Of a stretch of DNA of 64,000 nt, positions 28,876 to 38,494 are shown one piece after another (positions within the stretch are counted from its first letter, which is position 1; every line of letters begins with the position of its first letter). The position numbers and the translations under genes were made by a program. The stretch covers positions 382,067-446,066 of the forward strand of contig NZ_NEGK01000002.1 of assembly GCF_002135435.1 (NCBI RefSeq), read 5' to 3'. The stretch is from Acinetobacter sp. ANC 3813 (GTDB lineage Bacteria; Pseudomonadota; Gammaproteobacteria; Pseudomonadales; Moraxellaceae). Under the pieces are notes generated by a model. It was not told the origin of the DNA and searched no databases. It saw only the letters and a list, made by a program, of their open reading frames with translations.

Positions 28876-29361
28876 ATGAAAAAAACCAAAGCTCTAATTG
28901 GCAGCATTTGCCTGTTCAGTATGCTCAACCCTGCCTATTCCGCAACTCCGTGTACTACTTCTCAGGACGCTGGCATTGTTCATCTGAATTCAAGTAATCC
29001 GGCACGGATCAAAACAAAAGTATATTTCAAAAATTGTAGCCAGCGGGTTCGTCCAGCTTTTGAATGGATATATAAAAAAGATAATACGGGTGTTTTCTAT
29101 TTAGATCACCAGCCAAATCATGTCATTCCTGTAGGATTCAATAGCCGATACGGTGCAGACTGGGATGGAACTGGAGGTCTTGTAGGTGGAAGTCAAAGTG
29201 CATACGAAGCATCCGCAAATTTCGATAGAATGGTGTCGTACGGCGATACAAGAAATATAACTTCATATACTGAAATTGCACCACCTGATTTTGGTGATCT
29301 AAGTAAATACCCTGTAGGTACATACCATTCATCCATGATATTTAGTGTGAATACTTTCTGA
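28876..29361 (+). CDS. Secreted protein at the head of the pilus cluster
   Basis: A 161-residue protein with a clear Sec signal peptide (cleavage after PAYSA, residue 23) and two Cys in the first part of the mature chain (TPCTTSQ and KNCSQ) that could form a disulfide, as in pilins. I recognise no family. Its place directly upstream of pilin, chaperone and usher genes on the same strand suggests an accessory or tip subunit, but it lacks a clear pilin-like C-terminal strand motif. Confidence 0.7.
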   Translation: MKKTKALIGSICLFSMLNPAYSATPCTTSQDAGIVHLNSSNPARIKTKVYFKNCSQRVRPAFEWIYKKDNTGVFYLDHQPNHVIPVGFNSRYGADWDGTGGLVGGSQSAYEASANFDRMVSYGDTRNITSYTEIAPPDFGDLSKYPVGTYHSSMIFSVNTF

Positions 29362-29540
29362 CTTATATATCGTTCCTACAGTTTATTAAAACTGATCTTT
29401 ATTCATTGAAAAAATAGTTTCTTCATTTTTTAAAATACCTACTTTGGGTTATTTATAAAAAACTATTCAATTTTAAACTAAACCCTGTATTTCTTTTCTT
29501 TTCAATATAATTTTCACTTACATCAGGATACTCAAAACCT

Positions 29541-30026
29541 ATGCATTCTTTATTCAAACTGTCTGGCGTTTTATTGTTAAGCGGTTTCGCATTCAGTGCT
29601 TATGCTGCTAGTCAAAGTATAACCGTAAACTACACCCTGACTGTTCCAGCTGCATGTAACCTGACGGGTACCGCACCCTCAATCAATAAAGTCCTTCCTG
29701 TGGATGGAAGTGCTATCGATGAAAAATTCAGTATTAAATGCAATGTGCCTTATACACTGGAGGTAAAATCTGCCAACAAAACAGGACAAAGCGCATCTGA
29801 GGTAATACACAAAAACAATGCAAGCGCTAAAATTCCGTACAATCTTGAAGTCACAGGCGGCTCTCTTGCTGTTGCTGTCAATGGCCCTGCGACAAACGTA
29901 CCGCCTTCTATTTCAACCACAGCAACCGATTATACACTGAGTGCAAAACTTCCTGTCGCTCTGGTATCTAGCAACTACATGGCCGGCGAATATACAGACA
30001 CAGTAACTATTAACATGACCTACTGA
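29541..30026 (+). CDS. Pilus subunit (fimbrial major subunit-like)
   Basis: A 161-residue protein with a signal peptide cleaved after SAYA (residue 22). The mature chain begins with an alternating hydrophobic strand (SITVNYTLTVPAAC) suited to donor-strand exchange, has two Cys residues, and ends in a beta strand (YTDTVTINMTY) typical of spore-coat-U/Csu-type and other chaperone-usher pilins. It precedes the chaperone and usher genes on the same strand. Confidence 0.85.
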   Translation: MHSLFKLSGVLLLSGFAFSAYAASQSITVNYTLTVPAACNLTGTAPSINKVLPVDGSAIDEKFSIKCNVPYTLEVKSANKTGQSASEVIHKNNASAKIPYNLEVTGGSLAVAVNGPATNVPPSISTTATDYTLSAKLPVALVSSNYMAGEYTDTVTINMTY

Positions 30027-30334
30027 AAGTTTTATGCGCTGAATATTTCAATGCATATTTAACGCACTTCACGAAGTAAAATATTTGTTCTGTTGTTATC
30101 TGCAGCAAAAAATCAATTCAAATACCATTTAACTCAAGACTTTGGTTAAAACGATTTTTGCAATATCCATTCAATATTTTACTTCATATTTTATTACAGC
30201 AACTGTTGCAACTCTCTGCTTTATAAACATGCTTAATACAAACACAGTTCAGTAAAAATGAATGGTTCTTATTATTCACTATATTGTTTTAAATAGACGA
30301 TTTTCAACATGTGAAATGCCGTCTGGGGAAATAT
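30027..30334. other. Gap between pilin and chaperone genes
   Basis: About 308 AT-rich bases without a gene or strong hairpin. A separate promoter for the chaperone-usher pair may lie here. Confidence 0.4.
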
Positions 30335-31069
30335 ATGTTTGCAAAAACAGCCAAACAATTCAGCTTATTTTTAACTTCAGCAACCCTGTTCTGTATGCCT
30401 GTTCATGCAAATGTAACCATTTTTCCAGTCCAGCTGAACATCGGTGGGGAAAAAGGACAGCGCAGCACCGCAACCAATCTTGTCGCCAGCAGTGATGAAA
30501 AAGCTCAAAGCTATGAAGTCAGTGTATTTCGCTGGTCTCAGGATGCTTCAGGTCAAGACATTTTAACACCAGATACTGAGCTGATGGTCAATCCACTATC
30601 TTTTGTACTGGAACCTGGCACAAAGCGCATGATTCGCATGGGATTCAGACAACCCGTTGCAGATATGCAATTAAAGCAGGAAGCCGCATGGAGAGTGGTC
30701 TTCACGCCTCTGCCAGATGCTGAAAAATCTCAGGGTATCAAATTTAATTACGGTTTTAATATTCCGCTGTTTGCAGGCAAAGGCTTTCAGGCAGACATGT
30801 CTTTCGTGCTTGCAAAAAATGCAAATAACCAGCCTGTCATACTGGCAAAAAATGCAGGAACTGCGCACTTCCAGATGTCTGAATTTACATTGCAAAATCC
30901 CACAGGTAAAACACTGTACAACAGCAGCGAACTCAAATATGTACTCCCTCATCAACAAGTTCAGCTGAATCTGAAAAATTTTACAGTAGCTGCCGGCACA
31001 CCGCTAAAACTGGTTACAAAAACACCAGACTCAAAAACACTGAGTTTTGACGTCGTGGAGCAGCAATAA
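30335..31069 (+). CDS. Periplasmic pilus chaperone (PapD-like)
   Basis: A 244-residue immunoglobulin-fold chaperone with signal peptide (cleavage after PVHA). The characteristic PLSFVLEPGTKRMIRMGFR segment, corresponding to the G1/F1 region that caps pilin grooves, and AAWRVVFTPLP are present. The start at 30335 is chosen for the GGGGAA upstream; a GTG at 30311 is also in frame. The stop codon overlaps the ATG of the usher gene by one base, so the two are translationally coupled. Sequence style fits the archaic (sigma, Csu-like) class. Confidence 0.92.
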   Translation: MFAKTAKQFSLFLTSATLFCMPVHANVTIFPVQLNIGGEKGQRSTATNLVASSDEKAQSYEVSVFRWSQDASGQDILTPDTELMVNPLSFVLEPGTKRMIRMGFRQPVADMQLKQEAAWRVVFTPLPDAEKSQGIKFNYGFNIPLFAGKGFQADMSFVLAKNANNQPVILAKNAGTAHFQMSEFTLQNPTGKTLYNSSELKYVLPHQQVQLNLKNFTVAAGTPLKLVTKTPDSKTLSFDVVEQQ

Positions 31070-33453
31070 TGGTTATTAGAAAACTAAAACAAAGTATTCC
31101 ACAACCCGCTGTACTTTTGCTTGTTGTTTGCTGTCTGCATACCGAAATTGCAGTTGCTCAGAATGTCTTAACCGAAACGCCACAGGCTGACGCAGCAGAT
31201 ACACCCACAGTAAAGCACAGTATTGCAGGTATCTGGGTCAATGGCATTGACCTGCAAAAGGAAGCCCTTGTCATCAGACAGAATAATCAGCTTTTTATTG
31301 AATGTGCCCCGCTTAAAACAGGCTTTGTCAATATTTCCAGATTTTCTTTTCTGAACAACAACAATGCTCAGTACTGCTTAATTGACCGCCCTGATATTGG
31401 TATTGAAGTCGATGAAAAATCACAACTGCTGAAACTCAGCATACCTGTTCAATACTTGCAAAATCAGAAGCTGCACGCACAGCAGGCTGCAAAACTGGAA
31501 TTCCCAGGTCTGGGCGGTTTTATTAACTACAACACCTATTTTCAGGATGGGGATTACAACAAACAGCTGAGTGCATCTACAGACCTGAACATTTTCTGGA
31601 AGAACATGCTGTTCAACAGTGGACATCTATTCCAAAAAGACTATGAAAACAATCAGGACTCAGACTTTAAGAGCAGCCGCTTAAACACATCCTTAAGTTT
31701 TGAATTTCCAGAACAGATGACCACCCTGAAACTGGGTGACAACATCAGTACCTATACAGGGTTGAATCAGTCCTTTTACTTTGGTGGTTTAAGTTTTGGC
31801 ACCAACTTCACCAGCCGCTCTGGTTTTACGTACTGGAACACACCTTCCATTCAGGGCAGCGCCCTGACTCAGTCCAGTGTTGACTTAATCATTAATGGTG
31901 CACAGGCATACAGTGGTAGGGTTAACCCTGGGCAGTTCAGTATAGACAGTAATATTGGCTTTAACGGACTTGGCAGTGCTGACATTATTGTTAAGGACGT
32001 ATTGGGCAACACCAAAGTTCAGAGCATGGATATTTTTGTGAATCAGCGCCTACTCCGTCCAGGCTTAACAGACTATAACCTTTCTGTAGGTAAATTGCGT
32101 TATAACTATGCTTTTGATGATGAAGACTACCGCGACTGGTTTGGCAGCACCTATGTCCGGCACGGTATAAGCGAATACACCACGCTAGGCGCCGTTGCTG
32201 ACTACAGCAAATCACTAGAAAGCGCTGGGCTACTGTGGAGTCAGTATCTGTATAAAATGGGTTTACTGGAAATCAATTCTGCATACAGCCGTGTAGATGA
32301 CTGGGGACTGGATGGCTATACCGTCAATGCAGAATTCAAACGCGATTTACAGGATTACAGCATAGGTCTGCGTTCACAATATTATAGCGAAGACTTCCGC
32401 ATGCTAGGTCTAGATGACTATAAAACAGGTTATTTACCTAAACAGGAACATCAGGTCTATTTGTCCAAATACAACATCCCTGTACTGAACAATCTGTCTT
32501 TAAGTTACGTTGAAAGAAATTACAGACCAGTTTCTCAAACCGATCAGAAAATTTTCAACTTAAGAAGCAGCAGACATCTGGCACGCGGGCTGTTTGGCAG
32601 CCTTGGTGTATCTTATGACGCTGTAAGTAAGGACAATGCAAGTTTTGACCTCATGCTGAGCTATACATTTAACGACAGCAGAAAATCAGCAAGCTTTTCT
32701 CAGCGTGATGAACATGAAACCAGCCTGCAATTCAGTCACAGTACCTCTGAAAATACAGGCTTTGACTACAGTATAGGCGCAAGCCGTTCGCATGATGTGT
32801 ACTCTGGAAATCTGTCTACACGCATAAAAACCAATGCAGGCGATCTTGGACTGCAGTATCTGCAAACAGACAACCGTCAGTACTATTCAGCAAACTATAT
32901 GGGTTCAGTGGTCTGGTTGGGGAAAAATTTTGACCTGAGCAAATACATAAACAACAGTTTCTCACTGATTCGCCTTGAAGGTTCACCAGATGTAGATATT
33001 TACAGTAATGGTTCCCATATCGGCAAGACAGATAAAAACGGGGAAATCTTTAGCTACAATCTGTATGGATATACGCAGAACAATATTGGATTCGATGAAA
33101 CCCAGCTATCTGTAGAGCGCAATATTGATGAAACTTACCGTGCCATTACGCCCCTGCATCAGCGTGGATATGTCATTGAGTTTAAAATACCGGAACAGCA
33201 AGAAACCCGCGATGCTAAGTTCAGATTTGTTGACTCAAATCAAAAAACCATTGAAAAAGGCAGTATTGTGAACTTTGTTTCTGAAGAGAATGCCAAATAT
33301 CCTGTTGGCAGCAATGAAATGATCACGGTTTATGGTTTAACGAATAAACACTACCGCATTGAAGTTCAAACTGACACGGCTGTCTGTAAAAGTGAATTTG
33401 ACCTGAATACTGAAACACAGACTGACCAGCCAATCACACTGATCTGTAAGTAA
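31069..33453 (+). CDS. Outer-membrane pilus usher, archaic class
   Basis: A 794-residue usher with signal peptide (cleavage near AVAQ). It has an N-terminal domain (GIWVNGIDL), a beta-barrel region with the conserved RLLRPGLTDYNLSVGKLRYNY and VRHGISEYTTLGAVADYS blocks seen in CsuD-type ushers, and a short C-terminal domain with Cys residues (TDTAVCKS, TLICK). It secretes and assembles the pilus subunits across the outer membrane. No adhesin gene follows; a terminator comes 60 bases later. Confidence 0.92.
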   Translation: MVIRKLKQSIPQPAVLLLVVCCLHTEIAVAQNVLTETPQADAADTPTVKHSIAGIWVNGIDLQKEALVIRQNNQLFIECAPLKTGFVNISRFSFLNNNNAQYCLIDRPDIGIEVDEKSQLLKLSIPVQYLQNQKLHAQQAAKLEFPGLGGFINYNTYFQDGDYNKQLSASTDLNIFWKNMLFNSGHLFQKDYENNQDSDFKSSRLNTSLSFEFPEQMTTLKLGDNISTYTGLNQSFYFGGLSFGTNFTSRSGFTYWNTPSIQGSALTQSSVDLIINGAQAYSGRVNPGQFSIDSNIGFNGLGSADIIVKDVLGNTKVQSMDIFVNQRLLRPGLTDYNLSVGKLRYNYAFDDEDYRDWFGSTYVRHGISEYTTLGAVADYSKSLESAGLLWSQYLYKMGLLEINSAYSRVDDWGLDGYTVNAEFKRDLQDYSIGLRSQYYSEDFRMLGLDDYKTGYLPKQEHQVYLSKYNIPVLNNLSLSYVERNYRPVSQTDQKIFNLRSSRHLARGLFGSLGVSYDAVSKDNASFDLMLSYTFNDSRKSASFSQRDEHETSLQFSHSTSENTGFDYSIGASRSHDVYSGNLSTRIKTNAGDLGLQYLQTDNRQYYSANYMGSVVWLGKNFDLSKYINNSFSLIRLEGSPDVDIYSNGSHIGKTDKNGEIFSYNLYGYTQNNIGFDETQLSVERNIDETYRAITPLHQRGYVIEFKIPEQQETRDAKFRFVDSNQKTIEKGSIVNFVSEENAKYPVGSNEMITVYGLTNKHYRIEVQTDTAVCKSEFDLNTETQTDQPITLICK

Positions 33454-33509
33454 TTTGAGCCTGGTAAGGCTAACATGAATTAGTCATTTTAACCTGCCGC
33501 TAAAGTACA

Positions 33510-33540
33510 AAAAAGAGCTATCAATCAGCTCTTTTTTTTG
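33510..33540 (+). terminator. Intrinsic terminator of the pilus operon
   Basis: Ten-base stem AAAAAGAGCT / AGCTCTTTTT with a seven-base loop and T-run. Confidence 0.88.
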
Positions 33541-33696
33541 CGTCATATGAAGTGACCTGAATGCTAAAATACAAACTGATCAGCCTGTGGTACTGGTCTG
33601 ACTTAATCAAAGAAAAAGAATGAGAAATATATTCTGCAACATTGTGAGCTGGATTTTATTCAAAATTCACTTGTCCCAAAACCCAGTATCTCCTGT

Positions 33697-34506
33697 TTAA
33701 TTTGCGCTTTGCATTTCTATTATTTTTTTTACTGTTCGTGCAGTCAGATCAGGACTTTCCAATGGAAACATATGCCCACCATCAACTATACTAAAATCAA
33801 TGCCGTAATTTTTTTTCATTCCGTCAGGCAAGCCTTGCTTATAAAAAGGACTCTGCGCTGCAGTAATTAAATGCACAGGCACATTTGGCGCTTTACGCGG
33901 AGTACGCCACCACCATGCTGGCACAGTTCGAAAAATATGCGCTTCCACTTGTTTAGGAATACTCAGCGTTACCCCGCCGCGCTGTTCATCAGTCTGAAGA
34001 CCATGCGAAAAATAATCATTAAAGCACTGTTCATCAAAACTTTTAAATAAGCGGTTATTGCGCAGTGCCGCATAGGCTTCTTCAAAACTTTGCCAATGAT
34101 CATTCCGCTTTAAGGTCATGCCTGCTGGCGTAATCTTATCTACCGCTTTCAGCTTTAATTTCTGAATGCCTTCAAATATAAAAGATTTACCGCCAATCAC
34201 AAAAGGCGGGTCCAATATAATTAATTGCGAAAACAAATCTGGGCGCTGGTATGCTGCCATTAAGCTAACCAAAGAGCCGAAAGAATGCCCCAAACCAATG
34301 ACCTTCTGCTGCCCAAATTGTTTTTCAATATCATCAATGACTTGATTAACCAAATGCTTCCACGTGTAGGTCACAGGATATTCAGCACTCATACCAATCA
34401 ATGGAATCGCTTTAATGCAAAAATCGGCACCAAAAGCATTAAAAAACTTTTGATAGCTTGCAGCAGGAATGCCATTGGCATGCGTAAAATGAATAGCTTG
34501 TGTCAT
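33697..34506 (-). CDS. Alpha/beta-hydrolase
   Basis: A 269-residue alpha/beta-hydrolase-fold protein. The nucleophile elbow is GLGHSFGSL (Ser 75), the C-terminal His is in VDGGHMFPLESP near residue 249, and HFTHANGIPAASY near the N terminus matches the oxyanion region. No signal peptide, so cytoplasmic. The substrate (ester, lactone or thioester) is unknown. It is a single gene on the minus strand. Confidence 0.88.
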   Translation of the reverse strand: MTQAIHFTHANGIPAASYQKFFNAFGADFCIKAIPLIGMSAEYPVTYTWKHLVNQVIDDIEKQFGQQKVIGLGHSFGSLVSLMAAYQRPDLFSQLIILDPPFVIGGKSFIFEGIQKLKLKAVDKITPAGMTLKRNDHWQSFEEAYAALRNNRLFKSFDEQCFNDYFSHGLQTDEQRGGVTLSIPKQVEAHIFRTVPAWWWRTPRKAPNVPVHLITAAQSPFYKQGLPDGMKKNYGIDFSIVDGGHMFPLESPDLTARTVKKIIEMQSAN

Positions 34507-34657
34507 ATGGCAGGGCCTAATAATAGAATAGCTCCAGCCTAGCGTTTAATTTTGATCTGAGTAATTGCAGAACTGCACATTAATTTGAATCTACAGTCAC
34601 TCAAAACATGAAATCAAAACCCTGTACAGAAATATTAAACGTACTTATCTGCTTCAC

Positions 34658-34924
34658 TTATTTTGCGGATACAACCAAATTTTGATTTGGCATAAAGGAT
34701 GCGCCACATGTCGTTTTGTCCCCTACGATCACCACTGCCCGCCCTTTGACTGTTGTTGTTTGATCAGATGCAATTGATGCCACAGTCGCTTTGCACTTTG
34801 GGCAAAAATGCTTCATGCCATTTAAATGCACAGCAATCCCATTGATGGTAAATGTGTTTTCACACTCCGTGACTACGCCGCCATGAGAAGTTTGCGAGCC
34901 AAGTGTTACCAGTGCTTTTGCCAT
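34658..34924 (-). CDS. PAAR-domain protein
   Basis: An 88-residue protein that is entirely a PAAR domain: repeated polar strands (LVTLGSQTSHGGVV, then NGIAVHLNGMKHFCPKC and GRAVVIVGDKTTCGAS). PAAR proteins form the sharpened tip on VgrG spikes of type VI secretion and can carry effectors. No VgrG, effector or other T6SS gene lies nearby, so this is an orphan tip. The CPKC pair and other Cys/His residues fit metal binding at the cone apex. Confidence 0.88.
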   Translation of the reverse strand: MAKALVTLGSQTSHGGVVTECENTFTINGIAVHLNGMKHFCPKCKATVASIASDQTTTVKGRAVVIVGDKTTCGASFMPNQNLVVSAK

Positions 34925-35123
34925 ACGGCTTTCCTTCTTATTATTCTAAGAGATTTTTATTTTGCGGCTATTCTAAAGCAATTGAACCGGCAGCTCGAGT
35001 TTACTCAACTTTTCCAGTGCTTATTTAAAGCAGTTGAGTACTGCAGCTTGGCAATCGTACAGATTTATGCTGTATCCGAGCTATACTAGCTTTTAAGAAT
35101 AATTCATCTATTTTGAGGTTTCC

Positions 35124-35411
35124 ATGAGTTCTGAAGATCGTTCAGATATTTTTATTCAGCAGATTCAAAAGGTACTTCTGCAAGATTGGGACCCGCTGAA
35201 TATCCGTAAAAATACGTCTATGAAAGATGAATATGATGCTTATATTGCGGATGTGCTTGATGTACTTGAAAATGAAAGCGCAACCGCAGCAAACATAGCA
35301 GGCTGTCTGCAAGAGATAGAACATGAGTTTTTAGGTATCAAAAAAACTTCAGACCGTGCTGAAAAAGCTGCAGCCAAAATTTGGCAGCATTTTGAGGAAT
35401 TTTTGGCTTAA
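35124..35411 (+). CDS. DUF1871-like small protein
   Basis: A 95-residue acidic, helical protein. The pattern WDPLNIRKNTSMKDEYDAYI followed by LENESATAANIAGCLQEIE resembles DUF1871 family members. No function is known to me. It is divergent from the PAAR gene across 200 bases and ends at a strong terminator; with an orphan PAAR beside it an immunity-type role could be considered, but nothing shows this directly. Confidence 0.7.
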   Translation: MSSEDRSDIFIQQIQKVLLQDWDPLNIRKNTSMKDEYDAYIADVLDVLENESATAANIAGCLQEIEHEFLGIKKTSDRAEKAAAKIWQHFEEFLA

Positions 35412-35468
35412 ATTTTTGTTCCGCACATTTTGCAGCAGATATTAAAAATTCATTTTTATATCTGTAAT

Positions 35469-35496
35469 AAAAAAGCGCCACTTTAGGCGCTTTTTT
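35469..35496. terminator. Bidirectional intrinsic terminator
   Basis: Stem AAAAAAGCGCC / GGCGCTTTTTT with a six-base loop, between the DUF1871-like gene and the convergent rapA gene. Confidence 0.9.
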
Positions 35497-35515
35497 ATTG
35501 GAAGGTTGAACCCGT

Positions 35516-38353
35516 TTAAGGCTTCACCACCACCATCACTTGAATTGCTTCAGGGCTTACAGATAAACCATCCAGCAAACCTAAACCTTCCTTTTGCAAT
35601 TTTTGCAGACGTGAAATTTCATCTTCACGAATACTTGGGTTAAATTGCTTTAAGTAAGTCAAACGGTCAATTTCATATTGCCACTTGCTGCCATACACTT
35701 CTTTGGCCTGCTGCTTGAAGTTTGGCAATGCCGCTTTGGCAATGTCCAACGCTTGATTGTAACGCTCTTCAATCACATCACGGCGTGCTTTCACTACTTG
35801 ACGGCAGCTGTTGCCATCTAAGTGATGCAAGTATGGCTTCAAAATTTCAGGCGCGATTTTTAACGATAAATCTTGGCCTTTTTCGCTGAGCAATACACGA
35901 ATCAGCTGCTGCGGCAAGCTAGACGGTAGGTTCAACGCCTTCGGCGCAATCACATCTACTTTAAACCAAACTTCAATCAGCACAGAGCCTTGCGGCAACG
36001 CTGCCGATTTCAACACAGCCACGTTGGTGCTGCCGAAGCCCTGTGTATTAATCATTTCCATCACACTTTCTGTGAATGGATGTTCCAAAGTCAGGTACTG
36101 CGCATCTTCACGCAGTTGCGCCTGATCGCGGTAGAAAGTGGCCGTCATGCCGTCTTCGTCTAATGTCAGGCCTTGCACCTGCATTTGATCGGTTGGCTTA
36201 ATGATCACTGTACCGTTGCTTTGCTCATCAAAATCAATATTTGTAGCCGCCATAAAGCGTTTCATAAACATTGGCAAAGTGGTGTTGTCGTCGTAATCTT
36301 CCAGCGCGGTCACAATTTCCTGCGCCACAATTGGACGGCAAGAGTTGTATTCCAGCAAGCGGTCACGGCCTGCCTGCAGTTCTGCTTCAAGCGCTTCACG
36401 CTGAACAGACACTTCTTCCAGCAAATCTTCAAACTGCTGACCTAAGTCTGCCAATAGGCAGTCTTTTAAGTTCACAATGAAGTTTTCCTGCAAAGTTTGC
36501 GCAGTTGGAGAAATATTGCTGAAAATGTTTAAGCCTTCGTTGTACCAGCGGAACATGCGCTCTTGCGCAGTGCCTGACAAATACGGCACATGAATTTGAA
36601 TCCGGTTTTGCTGCCCAATACGGTCTAAACGGCCAATACGCTGTTCCAATACGTCTGGGTTGGCTGGCAAATCAAACAGCACCAAGTCAGAAGCAAACTG
36701 GAAGTTACGCCCTTCAGAACCAATTTCAGAGCACAGTAAAATTTGCGCGCCATACGATTCTTCGGCAAAGTAAGCAGCCGCTTGGTCACGTTCCAATAGG
36801 CTCATGCCTTCATGGAACATTGCGGTACGAATGCCCGCATGCAAGCGCAGTACATTTTCCAGCGCCTCAACCACAGGACCGCTGCGCGCAATCAATAACA
36901 CTTTGTTGTGTTTTAAATCTGTACGCAGTTTTTCCATCAGCCACATAACACGCGGATCATGTTCCATCCAAGCGCCATCTAACTGTGCTTCTTCAGGCCA
37001 CATTTGCTCACGCAGCTTACCGTCTTTAGACCAGTTTGCAGGTGCAGGCAACGCTGCAGGCTGACAATCACGGCCAGGGAAACCTTGAATTGCTTCACGC
37101 GTGTTGCGGAATAAAATACGGCCTGTACCATGACGGTCTAGAATTTCGTGAATCGCACGGAAACGCTGTTCTGGCGTATCATCAATGCGCTGACCTAACA
37201 ATGTTTCAACTGCATCTAAATGAACTGCTTCCAGCGGGAAATCTGACATTAACACTTCAGCAATTTTTGCAGTTTGCTGATATTGCTCTTCTTCATCCAA
37301 GAAACGATCCAGTGAATTAAAACGAGATGGATCTAGCAAACGCAAGCGCGCAAAATGGCTTTCTACGCCCAATTGTTCAGGAGTCGCAGTTAAAAGCAAT
37401 ACGCCAGCAGTTTGCTGTGCTAATTCTTCAACCAAATCGTAACGGTCGTTGCCGCCCTCTTCTTCATTCCACATCAAGTGATGCGCTTCATCGACCACCA
37501 ACAGGTCAAAACCAGCTTCTAATGCTTGCTCACGCAAATCATCGTGGTCAATCATTAAGTCGACGCTAGCAATGATGCGCTGTTCAGTTAAGAATGGGTT
37601 TTGATCTGGATCATGTTCTTTAATTGATGCTGTACGCGTCAAATCAAATAAAGAGAATTCAAGATTGAAACGGCGGCGCATTTCAATCATCCACTGATAT
37701 TGCAGTGAATCTGGCACCAAAATCAGAATACGATCAGAACGGCCTGTTTTGAGTTGCTGATGGATAATTAAACCCGCTTCGATGGTTTTACCCAGACCAA
37801 CCTCATCTGCCAATAAAACACGCGGTGCAAAACGCTTGCCGACTTCATGCGCAATATACAGCTGATGCGGAATGAGGCCGACACGTGAACCGACTAGACC
37901 ACGCAATGGGCTAGACTTCATATTGGCTTGCATAAGCAGAGATTCAATACGCAGGTCGTACCATTCTTTATAATCAATTTGGCTTGCCAATAAGCGGTCT
38001 AATGGTTTAGACAGCTGAATATTTGCACCGATACGGGTTTCATTCAGCGCTTTACGCTCTTCTGTACCGTCTTCCAGCTTGCGAATCACGTTATAGCGCA
38101 GTACGCCATGACGGTCTTCTACCGACTCAACTTTCCAAGTTGCACCTTCCTGATCCTGCAGCTCATCGCCTGCATTGAAAATAATACGCGATAAAGGCGC
38201 ATTATGGCGCGCATAGACACGAGTCTCATCGCTTTTTGGAAAAAGTATGCTGACCGATCGCTCATCTACATCGATGAGTACCCCTAATCCCAGTTCTGTT
38301 TCTGTGTCTGATAACCAACGTTGACCAATAGCGAACTGCTGCAATTTTTCCAC
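35516..38353 (-). CDS. rapA: RNA polymerase-associated SWI2/SNF2 ATPase RapA
   Basis: A 945-residue Swi2/Snf2-type ATPase that recycles stalled RNA polymerase. It shows the N-terminal Tudor-like domain (GQRWLSDTETELGLG), Walker A (LLADEVGLGKTIEAG), the DEAH box (VVDEAHHLMW), motif V (GSEGRNFQFAS) and motif VI (QRIGRLDRIGQ), then a long C-terminal region. Length matches the gammaproteobacterial family. It is transcribed alone. Confidence 0.97.
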   Translation of the reverse strand: MEKLQQFAIGQRWLSDTETELGLGVLIDVDERSVSILFPKSDETRVYARHNAPLSRIIFNAGDELQDQEGATWKVESVEDRHGVLRYNVIRKLEDGTEERKALNETRIGANIQLSKPLDRLLASQIDYKEWYDLRIESLLMQANMKSSPLRGLVGSRVGLIPHQLYIAHEVGKRFAPRVLLADEVGLGKTIEAGLIIHQQLKTGRSDRILILVPDSLQYQWMIEMRRRFNLEFSLFDLTRTASIKEHDPDQNPFLTEQRIIASVDLMIDHDDLREQALEAGFDLLVVDEAHHLMWNEEEGGNDRYDLVEELAQQTAGVLLLTATPEQLGVESHFARLRLLDPSRFNSLDRFLDEEEQYQQTAKIAEVLMSDFPLEAVHLDAVETLLGQRIDDTPEQRFRAIHEILDRHGTGRILFRNTREAIQGFPGRDCQPAALPAPANWSKDGKLREQMWPEEAQLDGAWMEHDPRVMWLMEKLRTDLKHNKVLLIARSGPVVEALENVLRLHAGIRTAMFHEGMSLLERDQAAAYFAEESYGAQILLCSEIGSEGRNFQFASDLVLFDLPANPDVLEQRIGRLDRIGQQNRIQIHVPYLSGTAQERMFRWYNEGLNIFSNISPTAQTLQENFIVNLKDCLLADLGQQFEDLLEEVSVQREALEAELQAGRDRLLEYNSCRPIVAQEIVTALEDYDDNTTLPMFMKRFMAATNIDFDEQSNGTVIIKPTDQMQVQGLTLDEDGMTATFYRDQAQLREDAQYLTLEHPFTESVMEMINTQGFGSTNVAVLKSAALPQGSVLIEVWFKVDVIAPKALNLPSSLPQQLIRVLLSEKGQDLSLKIAPEILKPYLHHLDGNSCRQVVKARRDVIEERYNQALDIAKAALPNFKQQAKEVYGSKWQYEIDRLTYLKQFNPSIREDEISRLQKLQKEGLGLLDGLSVSPEAIQVMVVVKP

Positions 38354-38494
38354 CTTTTTCTCAAGTCAGGACTGCAAATTTATGATTCAAACTGTGTTTG
38401 ATATTTGATCAAAAATCCGCACCGAATAGCAATATATTTTGACATAAAGCCCACTAAAAAGTGAGCATCATTTTAAATGTTTAACAGGTATTTT

